The position numbers and the translations under genes were made by a program. The notes under the pieces were generated by a model that saw only the letters and a program-made list of their open reading frames with translations, had not been told where the DNA came from and did no database searches. A stretch of DNA of 64,000 bases. It comes from Letharia columbiana. Lineage: Eukaryota > Ascomycota > Lecanoromycetes > Lecanorales > Parmeliaceae. Where the stretch lies: contig NW_023501055.1 of NCBI RefSeq assembly GCF_014066305.1, forward strand, positions 62,001-126,000, written 5' to 3'. Of this stretch, positions 1 through 13,900 are shown piece after piece; positions within the stretch are counted from its first letter, which is position 1, and every line of letters begins with the position of its first letter.

Positions 1-1870
1 TAAAATAGAGTTAAAAATAAAAAAAGAGTAATAATAGAATTAATTAAAATAAAAGTAATTAAAAGATTTATATTATTTAGAATATATAGATATAATTCTT
101 AGCTCTATACTTATTATAATATTTATATTAATAATTTATAAATTAAAATTTAAAATTATATTAAGAATAATAAGAATTATACTTTCGAAAGTATCTTTAA
201 ATATATATTACTTATTAAATTCTTCGCCTTTAAATATTCTTCTAATATATTTAGTTAAATCTTTAATTTTATAAATAAATATATTAATATTATAGAGTCT
301 AATATAAAGCTAATATTTTATTTCTACTTTAAAAATAAATTCTTTTATTCTATTCTCTACTTTTTTACTATATATTTATTTTTAATATATCTTAAAATAT
401 ATAAATTAACTTCGCTATAAGAGTTAAGCTCTATATAAATTAAATAATAAATTTATAAATCTTATATAATTCTAAGTATAGTCGAAATTTTCTTTTAATA
501 TAAATCTTCGTTATAGCGAAGTCTAAGAAGTATTATATTAATATTAAAGACTTTATATATATTAAATCGAAGAAATATTATTCTAAATACGAATTTACTA
601 ATTTAATTAAATCGAATAAAAATATTAATTATTTATTTCTAAAAACTTTACTTTTAAAATAAATATATTTACTTATACTATAAGCTTTATCTTAATTTAA
701 AAAATATATAATCTCTATTTTCCCTATTTTCTATATAACTCTATCTACTTTCTTATTATAATTTTATAAAAATATTATATTTTATTATATTTTATTATTT
801 TATTAAATTAGAAGAGTATTAGATTTTTAGCGAAGATATAATATTATAAGATCTATAATATATAATATTTATTTTATAAAATAGATATTTCTTAAAATAT
901 ATATCTAGATATATTTTAGATAGATTTAATTTTATAATATTTATTTAATAAAGTAAGCTTATAATATATATAGAATTAAAATATTAATTTAGAGAAAGAG
1001 CTACTTTTAAAGAGTATTTTTATAAATTAAATAATTTTCTTCTATTATCTAATATTATATTATAAAATTATATTTATTATAAATTAATTAATATAATAAA
1101 ATATATAATTATTAGATATTCTTAGAATAAAACTATTAGATATATTCTAATTACTATAAAATTATAAAGAATATTTATTTAATATTACATTAATCGATAT
1201 AATATATTTAAATAATAAAAATATTTTTTATAGTAATAATATATTCTATTTCGCTATTATAACTATAGAATTATATCTAATATCTATCTATCTTATTTAT
1301 TAATCTTATCTATTATACTTACTTAAGTCTTATCTTTAAGCTTTAATATTCTTTATATATTTCTATAGATATTAAATTTTTTTTTTTATATAAAAAAATA
1401 TAGTATAAATATTAAAGAAGTATATGCTATTATACATTTTAACTCTATTTAAAAATATTATTTATATTTTTATTTACTCTATCTTTATAAAATAAATATT
1501 ATAACTTTAAATAGAAGACTCGCTCTTATAATTCTTTAATATTAACTTTAATTAAAATATTAATTTAATAATATATCGATATATTATAATAACTAGATGA
1601 GAGAATAATATAGTATTAATAAGTTTTTAATAATTAATTATAATATAAGATAAGATAGATAGATAGAGTATATATAGTATTTACTTTTATCTTTATCTTT
1701 ATAATCTACCTACGTAATCCTCTAATAAGCCTTATTATTATCTTATAACTTAGATTAAGAAATATATAAAGCTAGCTATAACTCTTATCTTTTCTTTTAA
1801 TTAATTACCTTAGGCCTAAAGATATAATTTATTATTATAGACTATTACTCGCTTAGTCTTAATTAACTTA
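1..1870. repeat. Unidentified interspersed repeat E, copy 1, left part
   Basis: This RIP-saturated sequence aligns along its length with 18640 onward (position 1 corresponds to about 18640), so it is part of a dispersed repeat whose beginning lies outside the window. CpA and TpG are almost missing and no frame stays open on either strand. The element continues after LINE copy 1, at 8135, where it matches 20461 onward. I could not recognise a protein family. It could be part of a large retroelement or a DNA transposon. Confidence 0.7.
1859..1870. repeat. Target-site duplication, left side of LINE copy 1
   Basis: The 12 bp TTAATTAACTTA here recurs at 8123-8134 directly after the LINE. The uninterrupted E copy at about 20450-20470 has this sequence once. 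A variable-length duplication of this size fits target-primed reverse transcription by a non-LTR element. Confidence 0.75.
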
Positions 1871-4800
1871 TATCTTTCAGAGATATCGTCGATAATGATA
1901 ACACATTCTAGGGGCGCTAATAGCGGCGTCTAGCTAATAATACTCGAGTTTATATATAATATCTTAACGTAATAACTTTAAGAGCTTAATATCTAAGGAA
2001 TCTAGCTATAGACTCTTAGCTATTTTCTAATAAAATATCTCTATACCTCTATTAAATATTTAAAAAAAAAAAAAATTATATAATAGATAAAGTCTTTCTA
2101 CTATCTTAATAGATTACTTTACTTAATATCTCGCTATTATTATATTATTCTTTAAGATATATACGCGTTATAATATAAAAAACTTTTCTATTAAATTAAG
2201 ATAATTAAAAGAAATAATAATTAGAATTTAAGAGTTAAGGGTTTTATTAGAAGATATATTCTAAAAAATCTAAATTAAAATATAATATAGATAATTAATA
2301 TATTATATTAATTATTAATATAACGCTATAATATTAATATCTAACTCTACTAAGATTATTATAAAAGAGTCTTCTCTAGATTAATAACTTAAAATTATTA
2401 ATAAATAATTTATTAAGAATTAATTAAATAACGAAGTAATATAAAAAGATAATATATTATTAAAGCGTAGTCTATCTTCGAATAAGCTATAATCTAATAA
2501 TAAAATAAATTTAATATCTATTAAATTTCGTTAATCTTCTTTCTTTTAACGTAAAAAACGTTTTAATCTAGACTCTCTAAAGAGGTAAATTACTAATAAA
2601 GAGAATATCGATTAACGCGCGCTAAAGAAGTAGAAGAGAAAGAAGTAAAAAAGAGCTAAGAAGAATAAATAACGCGAGAAGAGATAAAAGATAGTAGAGA
2701 AGTTAAGACGAAGAGGAGAAGATCTCTCTTAATTCTATAAATTTTATAAATAGAATTATTAATCGTAAGACTGCGATAGATTAATAGGAAAAATAATCTC
2801 CTTATCTTCGCCGCTCGAAATATTAATCTCTAAATAAAGGCGAGCTAATACTCTTAACTCTCTCTAATTATTAGTAAAGAAAAAGATAAAAAAGACTTAA
2901 CTATAGAAGACGAGCTTAATTCGCGCTTTATCTTCGATAATAAAAAGCGAGATATCGAAAGAAGTAATCTTATCGAGTTATACTAAATTGAAATCTAGAT
3001 CTAGATTAAGATCTTTATATATATTAATATAAGAGAGTAAGATGATATTTATTCGCTATAATAAGAAAGAGGAAGATATTATTACTTTAGTAATATCGGC
3101 CCTCGAAGATAATAGATAGCTTTATCTAAAAATATTATCTAAACTATAAGAAAAGCAAAATAAATTAATTTTAAAATAAATTATAAAGGGGTTAAAAGAG
3201 ATTATAGAGCTTAAAAATATAATATTTATAAAATCCTATAACGTTAAAGACTAAATAATATATTATTACTCTTCTATTATCGTAAAAAAAAGCTAAAAAT
3301 CGAAGCTTTTATATTAGTTTAGCGATTATATACACTATTAAGTATTATATAAAAAAGCTTTAAGTATATATAATAAATAAGAGTTCGCTAAGCGCTATAG
3401 ATTTTTATCTTTTAACTATATAGATAGTAGAGATAAAAAACTTTAAGAGTCTAAAATTCTAATTAATATATTAGAAATTTAGAGGCGTTATAAATAGTAA
3501 GATTATAATTATTTTTAAGAAAAGCTTTAAGATATATAGCTTCGAGTTTACGATTAGATAATTAAGATTAAAATATAATAAAGCGTTTAATATTAGATTT
3601 AAACTAATAAATCTAATTAAGATATACGATATTTATAGAGAAGCGTATTTAATAATTAAGTGTAAGGAATTATAAGCGCTAAAACCTACGAATACTATAA
3701 AGTTCTTTCTTATAAAGAATAAATTTACTATATTATAATTATAGCTATATATAAGATATAAATAATCTTACTTAATATTCGTTTAATTCTAAATTTAAAT
3801 TATTTTAGAAAAATATATAATATAATATAGAGTTATAGAATTAATATTCTACTATTTTAAGAGGTAAACTTATTCGATAAGATTACGGAATATTATAAAA
3901 GACTATTTTTATAAATAGTTATTATAATCTATCGAGTCGAAAAGAATAAAGTCGCTATTATTATAAATATCAAATTCACGAAGTAATAGAAAGATAAGAA
4001 CTTAAATTATATTCTTTATAAAGGGGGTAATAAAAGAATTTTAGCTTACGAGGTTAAATATAAAGAATATATACTTATAATAATATCGATATATATCTTA
4101 GTTAAAGAAGATATAAAGCTATTATAACTAAAAGCGAATATAAAAGCGCTTAAATAAATATTATTGCGAACACTCTATAACGTAATAGAAGAAGATTAAA
4201 ACTTTATATTAATCGTTATAAATAAAGTCTTTATAATCTTTCCATCTCTCTTATAGCTATAAGCGCTATCCAAATTATTATTAAAGCTTAAAGAAGATAA
4301 GATATATTATCTAATAGACGGTTAAAGGATTTAAAACTCGAATCTTAAAGTCTTTATATACTTTTTAAACGATAAAATCTTAATTTCTAGAATTAATTAA
4401 ATCTATATTCGAGATAATTAAATAGAAGAGTTAAAGGATTAAGAAGTAATATTTAATAGTTTATTTATCGATTATAAGACTATAATAGCTATAATAAGAA
4501 TAATCTCTATAATTACTCGAGAACTCGAACGATAAAAATTATTATCTTTACTTCTATAAAGAAACTAAGTACGAGCCTTATATTTAGAGATATTATAAAT
4601 ACTCTTAAAGGAAAATTCGATAAAAGAGTAAATAATTTATAAGGTATTAATAGCGTAATTTATAAAATATATCGTAAAGAATAATTATAGAGTAGATTAG
4701 AAAGTTAAATATAATCTATAGCGCAATCGCCTATAACTATAAAAGAAAAGATATCTTAAATTACTAAACTTTAAGCTAGAGAAAAGAATAGTAATTATTA

Positions 4801-7800
4801 AAACGCGCGAGGAATAGCTTATAGATATATATAATTAATTCTATTTCTATAATACTATAGCTAAATATCTTATTCTTAATAAGAAGTTAATAAGATAGTT
4901 TTTCGCGAGGGCTAGATATATAAATTATAGCTTTATTAAGACTTTAAAAAACGATTAAGAAGAGATATATATAGACTTAAAAGATATTCTTAGAGTAATA
5001 ATAGATTATTATTAAAATCTTTATAATATAAAGTCTTTAGATAAGAGAGTTTAAAATAAAATTCTATAATATATAATAGATCGAATAAGCTTAATAAATA
5101 CTATTAAAATAAAAGACTTTATTAAAGCTTAAGAGATATAGATCGCTATTCATCGAGCGTTCTTAAAAACCTCGCTAGATAAAAACAATCTTTTAAGCGA
5201 GTTCTATAAGACTATTATAGAATATAAAAAGAAGAAGAAAAAGAAAATCTTAATTATTATCGCGTAATTAATCTTTTTCTATAATTAGATATAGCGGAAG
5301 TAGAAACTCTTAAAGTATTAGATAAATAAGATTTTTATTATTCTTTTTAAAAATAAAGATAAATAAATTAATATTAAAAACTATCGCTCTCTATTTATTA
5401 TAAATATAAATTATAAGATCTTTATAGATATTTTAATATAATATTTAATAAAGACTCTAGGCGAGATAATTAGCGAATAATAATTAATCTTTTTATCGAA
5501 AAGACTTATTAATAATAATATTAAAATAATTTAATTTCTAATAGCTAAGTATAAACTTATTAAAAAGTTATTATAGAAGTAAGAGAAAATCGCTATTCTT
5601 TTTCTTAATTAGAAAAAAGTATATAATTAAATTAATTACGAGTTTCTTCTAGCGATTCTAAAAGAATTAGATATATTTAAGAAATTTATTACTTAAATAT
5701 AATTTATTTATAAGAAAGCTAAAATTAAGATTTATATTAATAGTTATATTAAAGAAATAATTATAATATAAAGTAATATAAGATAGAGGAACTCTCTAAG
5801 CTATCTCTTATTTATAGCTATAATTAAAAATCTAATTTAATATATCATCTATAATTCTTAAATCTCGAGGATATAAATAGAAAATAGGATATTAAAGATA
5901 ACGATATACGCTAATAATATTATAATTATAATATAATTTTAAAAAGAGATAGATATTATAATAATAATCTTAAAGATTTATTATATTATAATCGACGTAA
6001 GAATTAATTAAGATAAATTATATATATTATATATAAGAAATATCGCCTATATTTATATTATCGATATAAAGAAAATTTCCTTTAATAATTTCTATAAATA
6101 TTTAGAAATATTAATTAAGATAAATATTAATCTTTAATTAAATAATTTTTAAATTAAAATCTTATAAAAGGCTAAAGAATTAATATAAAATTAGTCGCGA
6201 TTTTATTTATTTCTTAAGAGTAGAGTAATAATCGAGACTACCTTTATAATATCCCTTTTTAAATTTATTCTATAATTTTTATATATACTCTTAGCGATAC
6301 GCGATAAATTAGAAAAGAAGTATTATAAGTTAATATAAGATAATAAAATCTAAAATACTATTCGCGACCTCTACTTTTATTATCTAATAAAAGAAGATAA
6401 AGTTAGAGTAATTAATTTATAAATCGTTATTAATAAAAGCGTTATAGCTATAATTAGTAGAGTAATTAACTCTTCTAAATTAATATAAATTATTCTAATT
6501 AAAAATATTCTAATATTATATATATAAAACTTTTTATATACTTTAATATTTATTAACTTTTAAATAATTTAATTTTTTAATTAGTTTAACTATATTTTAA
6601 AGCTAATACGAGTTATTTAATAGCGATAAAAAAAGATATTTATATAAATCCTTAAAGTTAAACTCTCTTAAATTATTATGAAACTATTAATAACGCTAAT
6701 ATTCTATTATCTATTATTAGAAAAAGATAATTTAAAAAATATAAAAAAATTTAACTTCGAGATTTAGCGAGCTTTATAAAATAAGAGTATTAGAATTTTA
6801 AAAGATATATAAAATCTAATATACGCGGTTTTAATAATTCTAGCTAAAATAGTATATAATAAATATCTTTTCTAGATTAACTATATTATTAATAAATTAA
6901 TTTTTAATATTATTTTATTAAACTAGCGCTTATTACTCTCGATCTTATATATATAAAAATTAGATATACTTTAATAAGAATACTTTATAGAGATTAACGA
7001 TTATTTTATTCCTCTATTAAAAATTAGCTTTCGATAAGCCTATCTTATAATCTTAGATAAGAAATTAAAAGCTATTAATTTTAGCGATAAAATTAAAGGC
7101 TCTATTCTCGCTTATTAGCGTCGCTATAAATTAAGAGTCTCGATAAATAAAATATAAGTTATAATTTATAATAAGTTTAGAATATCGCGTATAGAAGACC
7201 TTCTTTAATAATTACTTTATAAAAAGATTTAATTAAAAACTAATTTTACTTAGATATTAATATAATAATAATTATATCTTATTTATAGTATTAATTAATC
7301 TTTATCTTATATATAGATCGAGTATATAGTATCGAAAGCGGTATAAAAAGAGTTTTCTATTATTTTAGATTAATTAATCTTTAATTCGATATCTAAAATA
7401 AAGACTATTAATAAGATAATTATTTTTATAGCACTTAGCTTTAATCTAAGAAGTATTAATAAGAAATAATAAAATATCCTCTATTAGATTATTATTTAAT
7501 TTTTATAAAAATATTATTTATTATATAGTTTTAGCGATTTAGTTATATACTAATTCTTAGATATCGCCCGAAGTTATTATCGAATTCTAATTCGAAAGTA
7601 AATTCTTATAAATCGAGTTTTATATCTCTATAAGAGATATTAAATTAAGAAGTATAATATATAAATATTTAAGAATCTTTAAAGCGAGTTTCTCGATTAA
7701 ATAAAGATTTGTAAAAGCTCTATCTACTTAATATCCAATTTTCTTATAATAATAAGTTAGGTTAAGCGAAGGATAGTAGAGATAATTAAGAAGTCGAATA

Positions 7801-8122
7801 ATATCACGAAGAATTAGAATATAGATATAAGCGATATTAGCGATTAAGATAAGTTAATAAGCCTAAACCTACTATTTAAATAGTTTTTTCTAATTTTTTA
7901 TTATTTATACTCTTTTATCTCTAATTTTATTAATTTAGCGTTAATTTAATAAAGTTATTTAATATAGTCTTTCTCTATAAAGACCTTCGCGCGGTACTCT
8001 ATATATACTCGAGCGAGAGCGATTTACGGGTTTAAGTTCTTATAGATTTCCAGATAAGATACCTTCGTTAAGGCGACTATCTCAGCTAAATAGCCGAATA
8101 AAATAAACAACTTTCAAATCAA
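1871..8122 (+). mobile_element. RIP-inactivated non-LTR retrotransposon (LINE), copy 1, full length
   Basis: The element is about 6.25 kb and has no terminal repeats: its 5' end (GC-rich, CAGAG start, 1877-1930) differs from its 3' end (CTTTCAAATCAA, about 8111-8122). It is flanked by 12 bp duplications. An early highly charged Lys/Arg/Glu stretch (about 2600-2720) would suit an ORF1 product. A reverse-transcriptase domain lies in the second half, with a GSPLSPLLF-like block at about 5785-5820 and a YADD-like motif read as YANN at about 5905-5918. Stop codons from RIP break every frame, so it is non-functional. The layout fits Tad1/I-type fungal LINEs, but the clade is an inference. Copies 2 and 3 of the same family lie at 48645-61526 and 47930-64000. 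Confidence 0.82.
5700..6000 (+). pseudogene. Reverse-transcriptase core of LINE copy 1, broken
   Basis: Reading the frame at 5785 gives R-N-S-L-S-Y-L-L-F followed by a hydrophobic stretch, as in the RT block before the catalytic loop. About 100 bases on, T-I-Y-A-N-N-I replaces the expected Y-A-D-D-x-I. The Asp-to-Asn changes are GAY to AAY transitions, as expected from RIP on the opposite strand. The same two blocks are recognisable in LINE copy 2 (near 59205 and 59321-59334) and, reversed, in copy 3 (near 63025-63038). Both catalytic Asp residues are lost here and stops interrupt the domain. Confidence 0.7.
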
Positions 8123-8134
8123 TTAATTAACTTA
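8123..8134. repeat. Target-site duplication, right side of LINE copy 1
   Basis: TTAATTAACTTA, identical to 1859-1870. E resumes immediately after it. Confidence 0.75.
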
Positions 8135-8431
8135 CTATATATTCTCTATTCTATATTATATACTAATAGAGATATATATAAGAATAATATAATAATATTT
8201 AATAATATATCTTTTAAAATTATATCTTAATAATATATTTCATTTAATATCGTATTAATATACTATTTAGCTAGAGATATTATTATATAAGATATAGTAC
8301 TAATAGGCTTCGAAAGCGACTTAAGAAGCTTAATAGATTTCGAATAGATTTCGGACAGGTGTACTCGGCTAACCTTTCTTATACGAATCGTTCACTTTTC
8401 GTCTTATATATAGGTGGACTCTCTAAGATAA
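8135..8431. repeat. Repeat E, copy 1, right end
   Basis: Positions 8135-8298 match 20465-20632, and 8299-8431 match 21073-21205. The last 130 bases (about 8300-8430) keep more CpA, TpG, CC and GG than the rest, for example the stretch around 8350-8375. Both E copies end at the string CTCTAAGATA, after which their neighbours differ, so this is probably the element's terminus. The exact border with the copia-B LTR is uncertain by about 7 bases because both share TAAGATA. Confidence 0.65.
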
Positions 8432-8567
8432 GATAAAATACTTAGTTATTAACTATAGAGTTATTATAAAGAAAAGAGTAATTAAATAAAAATACGCTAA
8501 GATGTATTACGTAATTATATTATATAATTACTAAGACGCTAAGAGTTACGTAATTCGAATTTTAATA
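8425..8567 (+). repeat. Probable 5' LTR of copia-B
   Basis: About 143 bp, matched in reverse orientation by 24802-24940 (139 bp). It ends in TTTTAATA, the RIPed form of an ...AACA terminus, and is followed by TTATAAGC, which also follows the copia-A 5' LTR at 50168. The length agrees with the 139 bp LTRs of copia-A, and copia-type integrase sequence follows about 1 kb downstream. It contains a near-palindromic TACGTAATTATA stretch. No second direct copy was found, so the LTR call rests on context. Confidence 0.55.
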
Positions 8568-10550
8568 TTTATAAGCTATATAATAATAAAGCTATTAAAT
8601 TTAATAAAATTATTTATATCGCGATAAATAAAAAAATCTATCTACTATTATTTAAAGATAATAATATTATTATATATACTATTTATAATAATAATAATAA
8701 AAATAAAAATAAGTAATTCGCTAAATATTATAAAATTAATAATTTAAAAGCTAATTATAAAATTTATCTTTTATATAAAGCCGTTAAATATAAATTTAGA
8801 TATTCTCTTATTAAATATTAAATTAAATTTTTTTATTTAAAATTTAAAAAGTTTATATTAAATAAGAAAAAGAAGAAGAAGATTTAAATTATTATAATTA
8901 ATTTTAATAATATAAAGAAAAATCTTAATATTAAGCGTAAGCGTATTAAATTTTTTTTTTTAATATTTCTATTTTAAGAAAAAATAAATATTTTAATATT
9001 AATTATATCTTTTTAAAAGAATTAAATTAAATTATATATTATATAAATCTTAATTTTAATAATTTTAATATTCTTAATATAATTAATAATAATAAAATTA
9101 TTAATTTAATAATTAATAATTTTAATTTAAAATATAACTTAATAACTATTAACTTCGTTAATTTATATTCTTATATAATAATAAACTTTAATTACTCTTA
9201 TTATTTCTTTATTAATTATTTAATATTTATTATTTATAAAAAAATCTACTTTTACTCTATTCGCGATATTAAAAATAATTAAATTTAATTTTTTAATTAT
9301 AATATTATTAATTTAAATTATTTTATTTAAGATAAATATATAAATATTAATTTCTTTAATATCTTATATATACTTAATATAAATATTAATTTTCTTTTTA
9401 TTAATAAATTTTTAAATTCTAATATTATAATTATTTTCTATAAAATTAATTACGCTTTAATTAAAAATAATTTAAAATTTATAAATATTTATAATCGAGA
9501 TTTATTCTTTTTTAACCTCTAAAATAATTTAAATAATATTTTAATAATATATAATATTTCTTTAAATCTAATTTATTAACTTTAATATATTTATATAAAT
9601 TATTTAAATTAATAAAATCTAAATAAACTTTTTATTATAGCGATAGATATAAATTTTATTAAAAATATTATAAATAAATATATTTATAAGTATTATATTA
9701 TAAAGCGCTAGAAAATTATTTTTTATATTAATTTTATTATATCTAATATATAATTAAATAAATTTATTTATAACGATTTTATAAAATCTCTATTCTCTAC
9801 TAATTTTAATAATTATAAATACTTTATAATATTTAAAAATAATTTTACTTTTTATTTTAAAGTTTATTATATTTATTATAAAAGTAAGATCTTCGCTATA
9901 TTTTTATAATTTAAAATTTATCTTAAATTATATAATTATAAAATTTCTTATATTCGCTTTAATAATAAGAGTAAATATATATTTATAATCTTTTTTAATT
10001 ATTTCCCTCTATTAAATATTAAATAAAAATTTATTATTTTTAATAACTTTTAGATAAATAATATAACTAAGCGTTTTAGATAAATTCTATTATATAAAAT
10101 ATATTTTATTCTATTAAGTTTTAATTTTAATAAATTCTTTTAATTTAAAATTATTATTATCGCTAATTATTTAATAATATAATTATTTAATATTAAAATT
10201 ATTATAATTTCTTTTAAAACCTTCTATTAATAAAAATCTATTCTTTTTTATTTATATATAATTAATTTTATTATTTATATAATAAAATAAATTTAAAAAA
10301 AGTTTATAAATTAAAGTAAAAAATATATATTATTAAGATATAAAGGAAAATATATCTTTTAATTATATAATCTTATTAAAAAGATAATTATTTATATTAA
10401 TAGCGTATATTTTATAAAAAAAATAATCTTTAATTATAAATCTAAAAGAAGAAATTAAGATTTATAAGCTTTTAAATAAATAATAATATTTAATATATTT
10501 ATAGTTTATTATAAAAATTTATTTATTAATTAAATTTTAAAAAAAATTTA
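8568..10550 (+). pseudogene. Ty1/copia-type gag-protease-integrase remnant (copia-B), truncated
   Basis: Degenerate frames on the + strand read in copia order. An LNSN..I..Y...ALIKNN block (about 9400-9480) resembles the region between protease and integrase. A partly broken W-H-x-x-x-x-H-L-N motif region (about 9580-9640) matches the GAG-pre-integrase zinc site. The integrase core follows (about 9740-10060), including N-Y-K-Y-F-I-I-F-K-N-N-F where functional copies have a G-x-x-Y-F-x-x-F-x-D-D-x pattern. RIP stops occur throughout. No reverse transcriptase was found downstream, so the element seems truncated or broken near 10550. It is a different family from copia-A, since the integrase regions do not match. 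Confidence 0.6.
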
Positions 10551-10940
10551 TAGCGTAGATAACTCGTTTTTGAAATCTATCGTCTCTACTATCTAGTTAT
10601 AATAGGTATTTTCTCGACTAATTAATAGACGAACTATTCTAGAAGAATATATATTTCTATAGTTAGAGAGTTAAATATACTATTTTTAAAAATTTTCTAT
10701 TAAGCTAAAAAACTCGTTTTATATAACTACTTTATTTTATTTAACTATTTAATTTATAAAACTCTATATTCGATTAATAGTTAATCAACTTTTTAAATAA
10801 TATTTAAAAACTCTATTAAAGATCTATTAAAGATCTATTAAAGATCTATTAAAGATTTATTAAAGATCTTTTAGTTCTATTCTTTATAGATATCGAATTA
10901 TTTAAACTAAGTACTACTTTTATTTCATATAATAAACTAA
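10551..10940. other. Moderately RIPed stretch at the copia-B break
   Basis: A stretch with a few retained TpG and CpA (around 10568, 10790 and 10925) that carries an 11 bp tandem array. It has no recognisable gene. It may still belong to copia-B or mark the edge of another insertion. Confidence 0.3.
10813..10867. repeat. 11 bp minisatellite, five copies
   Basis: Five head-to-tail copies of CTATTAAAGAT. The first four are identical and the fifth starts with T. The period is not a multiple of three, so it is unlikely to be a protein repeat. Confidence 0.9.
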
Positions 10941-13900
10941 ATCTAGTCGATACTAATTTATATATATATTTTATATATTAATAATTACTATTATTTATAA
11001 AATATATTATATAGATAAAAATAGTTATCTCCTCTTTCGTATTCTCTCTAATCTTATTTATTTTATTTTTTATATATTTTATAATATTTATCTAATCTCT
11101 AACTATTATAAATTAATTAGTAATTTTTTATTAATAAAATATTTATAGAGCGATATATTAGAGTTAAAAAGCGATATATATCTAATAATATTTATATACT
11201 TCTTATATTTATTAGATTAAGTAATTAGCGATATTAAAGCATATATAATAAAAGCGTAGATAAATTATATACCTTAACTATACTATATTATCTTCGCTAG
11301 ATAGAATTTTATCTATAATTTAATCGCGTTATAATTAATATATCTCTTTTATTTATAATATTAATTTATTATATATTAGAAGACTCTTTAAGCTTTAAAT
11401 AAAGGCGCGTTAAGAATAAAAGAATAAAAAGAAATATATAATAGAAATATAATATTATTAAATAGATAATATATTAAAAAGAGAGTTAATCTAGAGAATA
11501 TTTTTTTCTTATTTATTAATTTAATTCTCATTAATAATATAAAAGAATATATCTACTTTTAAGTAAATAGAAAAGAGAAGAAAAGCTAATCTATTTATAA
11601 TATAAGATTAATTATTTAAATTATTATATTATATAAATATTTTTAATATATTTATAAATTAGATTTATAAGTTATTTAATATTATATAAATATTTCTAAT
11701 ATATCTATAAATTAAATTTATAAGTTATCTAATTTATAAAATTATAAAAATTATTTATATTCTTTTATATCTCTTATTATAATTAATTTATTACTATTAT
11801 ATAATCTAAAATAAAAGATATTTATATATAAATCTATTAATATATTAATATTTATTATTATAAATATAAATTATAATAGCTAATATCTCTAATTATTATT
11901 AATTTAAAAGAAATATTAATTTAGATATAATAATAAACGATATAAAAGTTAAAAGTATAAGAATGCTATATAGCTATTAATAAAATATAAAAATATTACT
12001 ATATAAAAGAGCGTTATTAGCGAATATAAAGAGAGTATAAGAGAGTAAAGATAAAAGAGATATCTTAAAAATAATTTAAAAATAACTTATTATATATTAG
12101 AGATACCTTATAACTACTTATTATATTTATTTATATAATTAGATTATAAATTAATTATATCTAATTACTATTATTATAATATAAAAGAATTTAAAAAAAA
12201 GATAACTTATCCCTCTAATATCTTCTATTTTAATTTATATTAAAATTATTATATAATTATAATATTTTATAATCTATTACCTTCTAATTAGATAATTTAC
12301 TTATTCTTAACTCTATCTAATAATATATTATACTCTTTATAAATTTTTAAATAATATTCTTATATCTAAAGATAATTAAATTAAGAATATTTCTATTAAA
12401 ATATTAATATTCTATTTTAAAAAAGCTCTCTTTAAAATAGATTATATAAATTAATAATTTCTACGCTCTAACTATCTTAAATAAGCTCTTCGCTATTATT
12501 TTTTAAATAATTATTAAAAATAAAATTAATAATAAAATAGAGATTAATAAATAAACTTTATAGATAAAATAAAAAGTTAATAATCTAATACTATAACTCT
12601 ATAAAGATAATCGCTATATTTTAAAAATATTTATATATATATATATCTAGAGAGATAATAAGTCTAATTTATTAATTATATAAAGACGTTAATACTATAA
12701 TAGCTAGCTTTTTAAAAAAAAGAAATTAAAAAATTATATTATACTCTTTATATATCTAATAAAAAAATTATTTAAAGTTAATTCTATCTTTATAAATCTA
12801 ATATTTTAAATCTATTTCTTTATTAGATTAGTTAATTTATAGTAGATAAAATATAAATATAAAATAAAAATATAGAAATTTAATAAAGGGTTTATTTATT
12901 TATATTATTTAATTTATAATATATCTAATAATAGTATTTAATAACTTTTATCTTCTTATTACCTCTATCTTTAAGATATTTTATTTAAAATAAAATATTA
13001 TCTATATTAATAGCTAATTAAAATATCGAAGAATAAAATATTTAATTTATATATTAGTCTAAAAGTAGATTTATTAATTTATATAAATTAAATATTATAA
13101 TTATAATTTAATAAAAAAATCTAATCGCCTCTTTTTAAGTCCCCTTTAATTTTATTATTATACTTTTTATAATTTATATATAAAATATAATACTTTTTTA
13201 TATCAATATTTAAAAACTTAATAATTTATATTATCTTTAATAATTTCTAATAAAAAATTTAAAAATAGAATTAAGCTTTAATTTTTTAAAGTTTTATATT
13301 ATAATTACTCTAATAAATAATCTAATATATTTTTAAAAAGTTTATATAAGAAGATATTATTAATTTAAACTAAGTCGAAGTTTCGAATAGTAATAAAATC
13401 TCTAATATTAAATATAATTCGATACTTAGATACTCTATTATAATCTATTAATAATTATTTATTCTAAATAGCGATTCTTATAGCTATTATTAAATTTATA
13501 TATATAAATAAATAATAAAAATATAAAAGCTATTAAAGAGAGGAAAGTTAGATATCTTATTAATTTATAAAGCTAAACTTTTAATATTATTATAACTTAA
13601 TATATTTAAACAAAATAATATTAAGCTCTTTATAATTTATCTTATAGATATATTATAATAATATTAAGAATAAATTATTAAGAGTAAACTAATTAGACTA
13701 TAAAGATTATTTTAAATTCTTTATAATATATTTATAATCTAGATATTTTAATACTAGCGATTTTTTATAAATTATATTTTTAATAATTACTATTTAAGAT
13801 TAATATAAATTATTCTTTTTAATATCTAGCTTAAAATAGAGTAATAAATTAATTAAAAGAGTAAGATACTTTAAATATATTTTTATTATTTTTATAATTA

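Noticed and set aside
1871..8122. LTR (gypsy-type) retrotransposon
   Set aside because: The two ends are unrelated in sequence, the flanking duplication is 12-15 bp instead of 4-6 bp, and the RT motifs fit a non-LTR element.
8421..8430. Shared CTCTAAGATA end of repeat E as a link to the MITE-662 terminus (CTCTAAGGTA)
   Set aside because: Only about ten bases agree, neighbouring bases do not, and the other end of E is not in the window. The likeness is too short to claim a common transposase.
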